Assembly: GCF_004402705.1 (NCBI RefSeq)
Contig: NZ_SOFM01000026.1
Span: 1-64,000, forward strand
Direction of reading: 5' to 3'
Length of the DNA: 64,000 nt
DNA from: Cryobacterium mannosilyticum
Lineage (GTDB): Bacteria; Actinomycetota; Actinomycetes; Actinomycetales; Microbacteriaceae
Under the pieces are notes generated by a model that did no database searches, was not told where the DNA came from, and worked only from the letters and a program-made list of their open reading frames with translations. The position numbers and the translations under genes were made by a program. Within the stretch, counting starts at the first letter, position 1. Every line of letters starts with the position of its first letter. Positions 41,783 to 49,114 of the stretch are shown here, one piece after another.

Positions 41783-43108
41783 GTGACCGACTACGCCGCG
41801 CTCCCCATCGACGCCGATTCCCACGCCGCCCTGGCGGCCGACGGCCTCGAGTTGCGCCTGATCGACCCTGCCGATGACTCCGCCGTGACGCGCTGGCTGC
41901 AGGCGGATGCCCGCGGCTTCCACGATTCCGCGCCCGGCGCGGAGTCGCTCGCCGCCCAGGCCGCGGAGGTGGCCGGCGACCGGATCACGGCCGTGCTCGA
42001 CCCGGCGGCCGCCGATCCGGGCACGCCCGTCGCCACGGTGCGGTGCTGGCCGATGGACGTCACCGTTCCCGGCGGCAGCCTCCCGGCCTGGGCGATCAGC
42101 TCGGTCACGGTGGCACCGACCCACCGGCGCCGGGGCATCGCTCGCGCCCTGCTCACCGCCGAACTTCGCACCGCCACGCGGCTCGGCCTGCCGCTGGCCA
42201 TGCTGACCGTCTCCGAGGCCACCATCTACGCCCGCTACGGATTCGGCCCTGCCGCGCACCAGGCCGGCTACACGATCGACACGACCAGAGCCCGCTGGGC
42301 CGGTCCGGGGCCGGCCGGCCGCCTGCACCTGGTCGCGCCGGACACGCTCCTGACCGACGGGCCGCCCGTCTTCGCCCGGGCGCGAGAGCTGGCCGGGGTG
42401 GCCGGCGAGGTCGACCGGCGGGAAGGCTGGTGGCGGAAGGCGCTAGGCCTGATGCCGGCAGCGCCGGGCACCCCCGAGCTCACCCTCCGCGCCGTGCGTT
42501 TCGACGACGCCGACGGCATCCCCCAGGGTTTCGCCCTCTATCGGGTGGCCCTCGGGCCCAGCGGCTACCCGGCCCGGCTGGATCTCGCCGACCTGGTCGC
42601 TGCGACCGACGACGCCTACGCGGGGCTCTGGCGATTCCTGCTCGAGATGGATCTGGTCAGCGAGGTCGCAGCCCCGCTCCGCAGCGTGGCCGAGCCCGTC
42701 CGCTGGCAGGTCGCCGACCCGCGCGCCCTGCGCAAGACCGACGAGCGCGACCACCTCTGGCTGCGCATCCTCGACCTGCCCGTCGTGCTCGGCCGGCGCC
42801 GCTACTCCGCGCCCGGCACCTTCCACCTCACGGTGAGCGACGACCTCGGCTTCGCCGACGGCGAGTTCCGGCTCACGGTGGATGAACACGGCCGCGGCGA
42901 CGCCCGACCGGTGACCGCACCGGCCGCATCCGACGGAGTGCGGGTCTCCCTGTCCGCCGCGGACCTGGCCAGCCTCTACCTCGGCGGCACGAGCGCGGTC
43001 ACCCTCGTCAGGGCAGGCCGGCTCAGCGAGGGCAGCACGGATGCCGCCGCGCGCCTCGACGCCGCGTTCCACACCATTCAGCCGCCGCACCTGAGCACCT
43101 GGTTCTGA
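41783..43108 (+). CDS. Eis-like GNAT acetyltransferase
   Basis: A 441-residue protein of the Eis type: an N-terminal GNAT domain with ISSVTVAPTHRRRGIARALLTAELRTA (acetyl-CoA loop RRRGIA), a second GNAT-like domain, and a C-terminal sterol-carrier-like domain ending in a carboxylate (HLSTWF). EATIYARYGFGPA is a family hallmark. Eis proteins acetylate amines, including some aminoglycosides; the natural substrate is unclear. GTG 41783 has no ribosome site and follows TAGGGT by six bases, so it is probably leaderless. Confidence 0.9.
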   Translation: MTDYAALPIDADSHAALAADGLELRLIDPADDSAVTRWLQADARGFHDSAPGAESLAAQAAEVAGDRITAVLDPAAADPGTPVATVRCWPMDVTVPGGSLPAWAISSVTVAPTHRRRGIARALLTAELRTATRLGLPLAMLTVSEATIYARYGFGPAAHQAGYTIDTTRARWAGPGPAGRLHLVAPDTLLTDGPPVFARARELAGVAGEVDRREGWWRKALGLMPAAPGTPELTLRAVRFDDADGIPQGFALYRVALGPSGYPARLDLADLVAATDDAYAGLWRFLLEMDLVSEVAAPLRSVAEPVRWQVADPRALRKTDERDHLWLRILDLPVVLGRRRYSAPGTFHLTVSDDLGFADGEFRLTVDEHGRGDARPVTAPAASDGVRVSLSAADLASLYLGGTSAVTLVRAGRLSEGSTDAAARLDAAFHTIQPPHLSTWF

Positions 43109-43147
43109 GCCGCGCGGGGGAGGGACCTCCTCGTCGTCGACCCCGCC

Positions 43148-44176
43148 TCATCGCGGAGCGGGCTGTCTGACGACGTGGCCGAACGTGATCACGGCGCTTC
43201 CTCTCTTGTGCCCGGACTCCACGTACTGGTGGGACAGGGCGGCGTCTTCCATGCGGTCCGTCCGGCCGATGAAGGGCACGAGTGCGCCCGACTCGGCGAG
43301 CGCCCCGAGGAAGACCAGGTTCTTCGCCATCTCGTCCTGCCCGGCCAGGCCGGTGAACTCGATCGCGGCTTTCCTCCGGCCGAACCGGGAGGTCCAGGCC
43401 ATCCAGCCGAGGATCGCGGGTGAGGGCACCGTCGCGAGGAACAGGCCGTCGCGCGTGAGCGCCCGGCGGCTGCGGGTGAAGGAGCTCTTCCCCACGGCGT
43501 CGAAGATCACGTCATAGCGGTCCCTGGCGTCGGTGAAGTCCTCGGCCGCGTAGTCGATCACCACGTCCGCTCCCAGTGCTCGCACCGCTTCGCCGTTGGC
43601 GTTGCTGCACACCGCGGTGACGCGTGCGCCGTAGTACTTGGCGAGCTGGACCGCTGCGGAGCCGACCGCCCCGGCAGCGCCGTTGATGAGGATCGACTGT
43701 CCCGGCGCGATCCGCGCGCGGTCGCGCAGGAACGGAAGCGCGGTGACGGAACCGTCGAACGCCGCGACGGCGTCGATGTCGCTCAACCGATCCGGGGTTC
43801 GAATGATCACTCCCGCCTCGGGAGCCACGACGTATTCAGCGTGTGCGGCGAAGCCGACGACGTTGACACCGGTGACGCGGTCGCCGACCGCGAATCGGGT
43901 CACGTCACCACCGACCGCCTCCACGGTGCCGGCGAAGTTCGTGCCGAGCACCGGCCACTTGGGCCGGGTCACCCCGAAGTAGAGTCGCGCCATCGCGGCC
44001 CCTCGTCTGGCCTCGACCATCGCCGCGGTCACGACCGAGGCCCGGTTGCGCACGAGCACCTCGTGTGCACGGGGGACCGGCCTGGCGATCTCCTCGATCT
44101 CCACGCGATCCGGCGGACCGTAGCTGCGCGAGACGACGGCCCTCATGCGATCGCCGGCCGGGGGTGTGGGATCCAT
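43148..44176 (-). CDS. NAD(P)-dependent quinone oxidoreductase-like protein (zinc-free MDR)
   Basis: A 342-residue medium-chain dehydrogenase. GroES-like N-terminal domain (LVRNRASVVTAAMVEARRG, PVLGTNFAGTVEAVG) and Rossmann domain with ILINGAAGAVGSAAVQLAKYYGARVTAV. No zinc cysteines are seen, as in quinone reductase-like members. GGAAG lies seven bases before ATG 44176. A tetR gene is divergent, so a small molecule likely induces it. Confidence 0.88.
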   Translation of the reverse strand: MDPTPPAGDRMRAVVSRSYGPPDRVEIEEIARPVPRAHEVLVRNRASVVTAAMVEARRGAAMARLYFGVTRPKWPVLGTNFAGTVEAVGGDVTRFAVGDRVTGVNVVGFAAHAEYVVAPEAGVIIRTPDRLSDIDAVAAFDGSVTALPFLRDRARIAPGQSILINGAAGAVGSAAVQLAKYYGARVTAVCSNANGEAVRALGADVVIDYAAEDFTDARDRYDVIFDAVGKSSFTRSRRALTRDGLFLATVPSPAILGWMAWTSRFGRRKAAIEFTGLAGQDEMAKNLVFLGALAESGALVPFIGRTDRMEDAALSHQYVESGHKRGSAVITFGHVVRQPAPR

Positions 44177-44192
44177 GGCTTCACTTCCTTAC

Positions 44193-44210
44193 GTTGTATG
44201 TGATTACAAC
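44193..44210. promoter_or_regulatory. Inverted repeat, likely TetR operator
   Basis: GTTGTA-N6-TACAAC between the divergent oxidoreductase and tetR genes, 17 bp from the oxidoreductase start. A related TTACGCTGTA follows. It could regulate both genes. Confidence 0.5.
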
Positions 44211-44288
44211 TTACGCTGTAGGTTTATCTTGTAAGCACGATATGCGTACGTGGTAAGGTTTGTCAACCGGAAAGTGCAGGAGACCGAC

Positions 44289-45011
44289 ATGGCATCACCG
44301 CGCAAGGCAGCGCCAGCGCCCCGAATCCGCCTCAACCGCGAGCGGGTGATCGCCGCAGCCATCGTCCTCGCCGACACCGGGGGGCTCGAGGCCCTCACCA
44401 TGCGACGCCTCGGCGACGACCTGAACGTGGAGGCCATGTCGATCTACAACCACGTGGCCAACAAGGACGACCTGATCAACGGCATGGCCGATGCGATCTT
44501 CGGCGAGATCGAGTTGCCGTCGCACAGTGACGACTGGAAGAGCGCCATCCGCAAGCGGTCGATCTCCTTCCGTGAGGTCCTGGCCCGTCACCCCTGGGCG
44601 ACCACCGTGCGAGATTCCGGGACCAATCCGGGACCGGCCACCCTCCGGCACCATGACCGGGTGATCGGAACCTTCCGCAACGGCGGGTTCTCGGTGGAGA
44701 AGACGGCCCACGCGTTCTCGGCCGTCGACAGCTACATCTACGGGTTTGCGATGCAGGAGAAGAGCCTGCCCGTCACCACATCGGAGGAAACGGCGGCGAT
44801 GGCCGCGATCATGCTCGCGCAGTTGCCCCGCAGCGAATACCCCTACCTGGCCGAGCTCACGGCAGACCACGTGTTGAAGCCGGGGTACTTCTACGGTGAC
44901 GAGTTCCTGGTCGGGCTCGACCTCGTACTCGACGGGCTCGCCACCATGCTGGGCGCCGACCAGCACCCTGGCTCACAGCCGCCTCACAGCCGCGCCGCAC
45001 TTCGCCGATAG
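44289..45011 (+). CDS. TetR-family regulator (TetR_C type)
   Basis: A 240-residue repressor. HTH in residues 14-60 (RERVIAAAIVLADTGGLEALTMRRLGDDLNVEAMSIYNHVANKDDLI) and a tetracycline-repressor-like C-terminal domain. ATG 44289 was chosen for AGGAG eight bases upstream; an in-frame GTG 39 bases earlier is less likely. It probably controls the divergent oxidoreductase gene. Confidence 0.9.
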   Translation: MASPRKAAPAPRIRLNRERVIAAAIVLADTGGLEALTMRRLGDDLNVEAMSIYNHVANKDDLINGMADAIFGEIELPSHSDDWKSAIRKRSISFREVLARHPWATTVRDSGTNPGPATLRHHDRVIGTFRNGGFSVEKTAHAFSAVDSYIYGFAMQEKSLPVTTSEETAAMAAIMLAQLPRSEYPYLAELTADHVLKPGYFYGDEFLVGLDLVLDGLATMLGADQHPGSQPPHSRAALRR

Positions 45012-45068
45012 GCGCACGCCGTAACCTTGAACCGAAGAGTCAGCCCAGACGAAACGGTGCACAGCGAG

Positions 45069-45944
45069 ATGAACAGCAACGCCTACGGCAAGCCAGTCCC
45101 CCCGAAGAAGGACCGCCGCGAGCAGGCGCGCGAAAGCGCCCGGCTCATGCGCGAGGAGCAGCAGAAGCGCGACAAGCGCAAGCGCCTCTTCATGCGCGGA
45201 GGGATCGGGGCCGGCCTGCTCGCCGTTGCGGCGATCGTCGCCCTGGTGATCGTCAACAGCGTCGGACCTGCCGCCGCCGGCCCGGCCAACATGGCCAGTG
45301 ACGGCATCCTGCTCACCGGCGACGGTTCGGCGATCACGGCCACGCCGACGAAGGCCCTCGCCGCCGACGCCAAGCCGATCGCGACCGACCGCACCGCCCT
45401 CACCGGCACCGCGAACATCGCCGTCTACGTCGACTACCTGTGCCCGTATTGCGGCCAGTTCGAGGCCACCAACGGCGCGCAGATCGCGAGCTGGGTCACC
45501 GCCGGAACCGCCACGCTCGAGTTCCACCCGATCTCGATCCTCGATTCCAACTCCGCGGGCAGCAAGTACTCCACCCGGGCCGCCAACGCGGTCGCCTGCG
45601 TGGCGAATTACCAGCCGGACGACTTCCTCGCCGTGAACACGGCCCTGTTCGCCAGCCAGCCCAAGGAGAGCACCACCGGGCTCACCGACGCCGAACTGGC
45701 CGGCCTGGTCAAGACCGCCGGGGTCACCGACAAGAAGGTGGCCTCCTGCATCACCGACCGTGCCTTCGCGAGCTGGCTGGGCGCCGCCACCAAGCGCGCC
45801 CTGGCCGGCCCGCTGCCGGATGCCGACATCAAGAAGATCAGCGGCACGCCGACCGTGCTGGTGAACGGCGTCGCGTACGCGGGCGCCCTCGACAACGCCG
45901 CAACGTTCTCTGACTTCGTCACCGCACAGGTCGCCGCGAAGTAG
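45069..45944 (+). CDS. Membrane-anchored DsbA/thioredoxin-fold protein
   Basis: A 291-residue extracytoplasmic thiol-disulfide protein. A Lys/Arg/Glu-rich cytoplasmic start (to residue 42), one membrane helix (43-63), then a DSBA_4-type domain with active site CPYC (125-128) and the cis-proline loop GTPTVLVNG near residue 268. Two further cysteines may pair. It probably helps disulfide formation in exported proteins. ATG 45069 is assumed; a TTG at 45027 is in frame. Confidence 0.9.
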   Translation: MNSNAYGKPVPPKKDRREQARESARLMREEQQKRDKRKRLFMRGGIGAGLLAVAAIVALVIVNSVGPAAAGPANMASDGILLTGDGSAITATPTKALAADAKPIATDRTALTGTANIAVYVDYLCPYCGQFEATNGAQIASWVTAGTATLEFHPISILDSNSAGSKYSTRAANAVACVANYQPDDFLAVNTALFASQPKESTTGLTDAELAGLVKTAGVTDKKVASCITDRAFASWLGAATKRALAGPLPDADIKKISGTPTVLVNGVAYAGALDNAATFSDFVTAQVAAK

Positions 45945-45947
45945 GGT
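45942..45947 (+). promoter_or_regulatory. Possible -10 box made by a stop codon
   Basis: TAGGGT, whose TAG is the stop of the DsbA-like gene, lies five bases before the ATG of the CHY gene. It matches the leaderless arrangement seen elsewhere in the window, but could be chance. Confidence 0.3.
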
Positions 45948-45952
45948 CCCGC

Positions 45953-46279
45953 ATGCAGGTGTTCGGCCAGACCGTCGACGACGAGACCCGTTGCGTGCAC
46001 TACCGCACGCCGGCGGATATCGTGGCGATCAAGTTCGCCTGTTGCGGCCGGTTCTACCCCTGCTTCCTCTGCCACACGGCCGGGGAGATGCACCCGGCCC
46101 GGCAATGGCCGGCATCGGAGTGGTCTGAGCCGGCCATCCTCTGCGGCGCCTGCCAGGGCACCCTGAGCATCACCGATTACCGGCAGGTCACCCGGTGCCC
46201 GCACTGCTCGGCCCCGTTTAATGACGGATGCCGCGCCCACGCTCACCTGTACTTCGAGGTTCCGGCGCCCACCGCCTGA
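45953..46279 (+). CDS. CHY zinc-finger protein
   Basis: A 108-residue cytoplasmic protein of the CHY zinc finger family. The pattern is complete: RCVHY (residues 14-18), FACCGRFYPCFLCH, ILCGACQGTL, CPHCSAPFNDGC and a final HAHLYF. It should bind three zinc ions. Family members are small stand-alone proteins of unknown function in actinobacteria. Only eight bases separate it from the DsbA-like gene. Confidence 0.92.
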   Translation: MQVFGQTVDDETRCVHYRTPADIVAIKFACCGRFYPCFLCHTAGEMHPARQWPASEWSEPAILCGACQGTLSITDYRQVTRCPHCSAPFNDGCRAHAHLYFEVPAPTA

Positions 46280-46304
46280 GCCCGCGAGGCATCCGGGTCT
46301 GCGC

Positions 46305-47003
46305 CTACTGCGGCCCGGCCCGGTCGGTCAGCCAGGCGAACGGATCGGTGGGGGTGACCCCGTCGAGGAGGATCTCGAAGTGCAGGTGCGGCCCGGTGCT
46401 CTGCCCGGTGTTGCCCACGGCGCCGAGTTGGTCGCCGACGGATACGGCTTGCCCGACGGCCACGGCGAGCGAGCCCTCCTGGAAGTGCGCGTAGACGCTG
46501 CTGACGAGCCGCCCGTCGATCGTGTGGTCGAGCACGACGTGCACGCCCAGTCCGCCGTCGTCGTAGGCGGACACCTCGCGCACGACGCCGTCGGCTATCG
46601 CGTGCACGGGCGTTCCCTCGCCGGGGAGGAGGTCGAGCCCCTTGTGGAACGACGAGCAGCCGGCGCACGGCGAGTCCCGCGGGCCGAAGCGGTCGGAGAG
46701 CCGCACCGCCATCGGGAACGGCCATTGCACGGCGGGTCGGGCCGCGGCCGCGGCGCTGGCCACGGCGCTGGCCACGGCGGCCGGTGTCTGGCCGACGGAG
46801 TAGCCGTCCCGCGCGATCGCGGCCACGAGCACGTTGCCCGCGTCCAGGCTCTGCGCCGGACCGGTCGACGCCGCCGCGATGAGCGACGGGCCGGACGAGC
46901 CTTCGCGTTCGACGGCCTGGGCCGGAATCGCGAGCACCGTGGTCAGCAGGGCGGCGAGCACCATCGAGAGGAACGCGAACGCGGCCGGCCTACGCGTCCG
47001 CAT
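46305..47003 (-). CDS. Secreted M23-family peptidase
   Basis: A 232-residue cell-wall endopeptidase of the LytM/M23 type. Signal peptide with cleavage near AQA (residues 27-29); M23 domain from about residue 95 with RFGPRDSPCAGCSSFHKGLDLLP (zinc His and Asp) and GPHLHFEI (H-x-H). Two cysteines may form a disulfide. All zinc ligands appear present, so it is probably active on peptidoglycan cross-links. A leader of about 200 nt precedes it. Confidence 0.9.
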   Translation of the reverse strand: MRTRRPAAFAFLSMVLAALLTTVLAIPAQAVEREGSSGPSLIAAASTGPAQSLDAGNVLVAAIARDGYSVGQTPAAVASAVASAAAAARPAVQWPFPMAVRLSDRFGPRDSPCAGCSSFHKGLDLLPGEGTPVHAIADGVVREVSAYDDGGLGVHVVLDHTIDGRLVSSVYAHFQEGSLAVAVGQAVSVGDQLGAVGNTGQSTGPHLHFEILLDGVTPTDPFAWLTDRAGPQ

Positions 47004-47340
47004 AGGCGCCTTCCAGCGAAGTGGTCGGGCAGGGCACAGGAGCAGAGCGAAGGGTCATCGGGGATCTCTCGTCGGGGGTCGGGGAGCGGATACCTCGTTC
47101 AGACGGAGATGCGTTCACGGCGTGGAGCTGGCCCAAGGGAACGACGCTCCCTCGTCGGGAAGTGTCCTGGGGCACACCTGGGTCGGCATCGGGCCAGGCG
47201 CGCAAGACTCGAGAATATCTCGGCATCCTGTGAAAGCCATGACCGGGCCGGCCATCCCGCGCCCGCGCGGAGCGGGTTGAGCCGCGATCGCCCGACGGCG
47301 GCCGACAGGCACCCTCAGGCGTCCGCCCTCAGGCCCCCAC
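47004..47340 (-). other. Long upstream region of the M23 peptidase gene
   Basis: This 337-bp gap lies between arsR (upstream) and the M23 gene. A possible -10, TATTCT (47217-47212, minus), would give a leader of about 200 nt. Short palindromes occur, but I cannot match it to a known riboswitch and see no gene in it. Confidence 0.35.
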
Positions 47341-47700
47341 TCAGACGGCGGCGAGCAGCGCCGCGAGCGAGTCGAGGGCGCCCGGCACGAGGCGGTAGTA
47401 AGCCCAGGTCCCGCGCTTGTCCCGCGTCAGCAGTCCGGCCTCGACGAGCACCTTGAGGTGGTGCGACACGGTCGGCTGGCTGAGTCCGAGCGGTTCGGTC
47501 AGGTCGCAGACGCAGGCCTCGGCATCCGGGTGCGCAGCCACCATCGAGACCAGGCGCAGCCGGGCCGGGTCGGCGAGCGCCTTGAGGGACCTGGCCAGCG
47601 CCTCCGCGGCCTCCGCTCCGATCGCGTCCCGGCTCGCCGGGGCGCAACACGCGGCATCCGCCCCGGTGATCACGGGGGTCTGGATCTCGATGAACGACAT
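47341..47700 (-). CDS. arsR: ArsR-family arsenic-responsive repressor
   Basis: A 119-residue winged-helix repressor. The HTH is LSQPTVSHHLKVLVEAGLL. The usual metal motif is CVCDL (ELCVCDL in the family), here EACVCDLTEPLG; a CC pair near residue 18 (AACCAPAS) may add thiolate ligands. ATG 47700 gives the standard length. It is divergent from acr3 and should repress both until arsenite or antimonite binds. Confidence 0.92.
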   Translation of the reverse strand: MSFIEIQTPVITGADAACCAPASRDAIGAEAAEALARSLKALADPARLRLVSMVAAHPDAEACVCDLTEPLGLSQPTVSHHLKVLVEAGLLTRDKRGTWAYYRLVPGALDSLAALLAAV

Positions 47701-47721
47701 GAGAACAGTATCCCCCATAAA

Positions 47722-47750
47722 TTGACATCCATCGATGCATTCGCCAGACT
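47722..47750 (+). promoter_or_regulatory. acr3 promoter with a central palindrome
   Basis: TTGACA (47722-47727), 17 bp, CAGACT. The palindrome CATCGATG (47730-47737) and flanking GACATC/GATGC lie between the boxes, in place for ArsR. Confidence 0.45.
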
Positions 47751-47798
47751 CCTTACCGATGCCACGCGATCCAGGGTGGCTCAGATCGACGGAGCCGC

Positions 47799-48923
47799 AT
47801 GCCATCCCCCGAACCGACCACCGCGGTCTCAGCCCGCCTCGGCTTCACCGATCGGTTCCTGCCGGTGTGGATCCTCGCGGCGATGGGCGGCGGGCTGCTG
47901 ATGGCGGTCTTCACTCCCGCCGTCGGTGACGCCCTCGGCGCCTTCACGATCGGCTCGATCAGCGTGCCGATCGCGATCGGGCTGCTGGTCATGATGTATC
48001 CGGTGCTCGCGAAGGTGCGCTATTCGGATGCTCGAGCGGTCGCCGGGGACAAGCGGCTGCTGATCTCCTCACTGGTGATGAACTGGCTCATCGGCCCCGC
48101 CCTGATGTTCGCCCTCGCCTGGATCTTCCTGCCCGACCTGCCTGAATACCGCACCGGCCTGATCATCGTGGGCCTCGCCCGCTGCATTGCCATGGTTTTG
48201 ATCTGGAACGAGTTGGCCTGTGGCGACCGGGAGGCGGCCGCGTTCCTCGTCGCCGTCAATTCGGTTTTCCAAGTGTTCGCGTTCGCCGCTCTGGGCTGGT
48301 TCTACCTGCAGGTGCTCCCGGCCTGGCTCGGGTTGTCGACCACGAGCGCGGAGTTCTCGATCTGGGCGATTACCGTGAGCGTGCTCGTCTTCCTCGGCAT
48401 TCCGCTGTTGGCCGGCTATCTGTCCCGCCGGATCGGCGAGGCCACCCGCGGCCGCGCCTGGTACGAGAGCCGGTTCCTGCCGAAGGTTGGCCCGTTCGCC
48501 CTCTACGGTCTGCTGTTCACGATTGTTCTGCTGTTCGCTCTGCAGGGCCGGCAGATCATCGACCGCCCGCTGGACGTCGCACGCATCGCTCTGCCTTTGC
48601 TCGTGTACTTCGCGGTGACGTTCCTCACCGGTTTCCTTCTCGGCAAGCTGATCGGTCTGTCCTACGAGCGCACCACGACGCTGGCGTTCACCGCCGCGGG
48701 CAACAACTTCGAGCTGGCCATCGCGGTGGCCATCGGCACCTTCGGCGCCACCAGCGGCCAGGCCCTGGCCGGCATCGTCGGCCCGCTGATCGAGGTCCCG
48801 GCGCTGGTCGCCCTCGTCTACGTGGCCCTCTGGTTGCGGCCCCGACTGTTCCCGGGGGCCGAGCCGCAGGCATCCGTCGCCGTCGCCGAGCTGGTCGCCG
48901 AGCCCGTCCCCGACCGGGTCTAG
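47799..48923 (+). CDS. acr3: Arsenite efflux pump Acr3
   Basis: A 374-residue ten-helix antiporter of the ACR3 family, which exports arsenite. GLARCIAMVLIWNELACGD holds the essential Cys and the second conserved Cys; AFTAAGNNFELAIAVAIGTFG is the broken-helix region. Divergent from arsR. No arsenate reductase gene lies near, so the locus covers arsenite only or relies on a reductase elsewhere. Confidence 0.95.
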   Translation: MPSPEPTTAVSARLGFTDRFLPVWILAAMGGGLLMAVFTPAVGDALGAFTIGSISVPIAIGLLVMMYPVLAKVRYSDARAVAGDKRLLISSLVMNWLIGPALMFALAWIFLPDLPEYRTGLIIVGLARCIAMVLIWNELACGDREAAAFLVAVNSVFQVFAFAALGWFYLQVLPAWLGLSTTSAEFSIWAITVSVLVFLGIPLLAGYLSRRIGEATRGRAWYESRFLPKVGPFALYGLLFTIVLLFALQGRQIIDRPLDVARIALPLLVYFAVTFLTGFLLGKLIGLSYERTTTLAFTAAGNNFELAIAVAIGTFGATSGQALAGIVGPLIEVPALVALVYVALWLRPRLFPGAEPQASVAVAELVAEPVPDRV

Positions 48924-48979
48924 TCTCTTCACCTCCCCGTCCCCCACCCCGCCCCCGCCCCGTCTGATCCCTCTCCCCG

Positions 48980-49049
48980 CCGAGATCGACCTTTCCGGTC
49001 GAGGTCGACCTCCCTGCCGGCCGGTCTCGACCGAAAGGGTCGATCTCGG
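48980..49049. repeat. Palindromic element, family F
   Basis: Two 24-bp arms at 48980-49003 (CCGAGATCGACC at the tip) and 49026-49049 pair at 22 of 24 positions around a 22-base core. It lies between the convergent acr3 gene and the secreted-protein gene and could terminate both. Confidence 0.85.
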
Positions 49050-49114
49050 GGTTGCACTGAGCCCGCCGCCCCCCACGGGTGCGGCGGGTGCAGGTCGGTG
49101 CGGCGAAGGTTGCC

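Noticed and set aside
47004..47300. c-di-AMP (ydaO) riboswitch in front of the M23 gene
   Set aside because: The expected conserved blocks were not seen on reading; kept only as a question in the findings.
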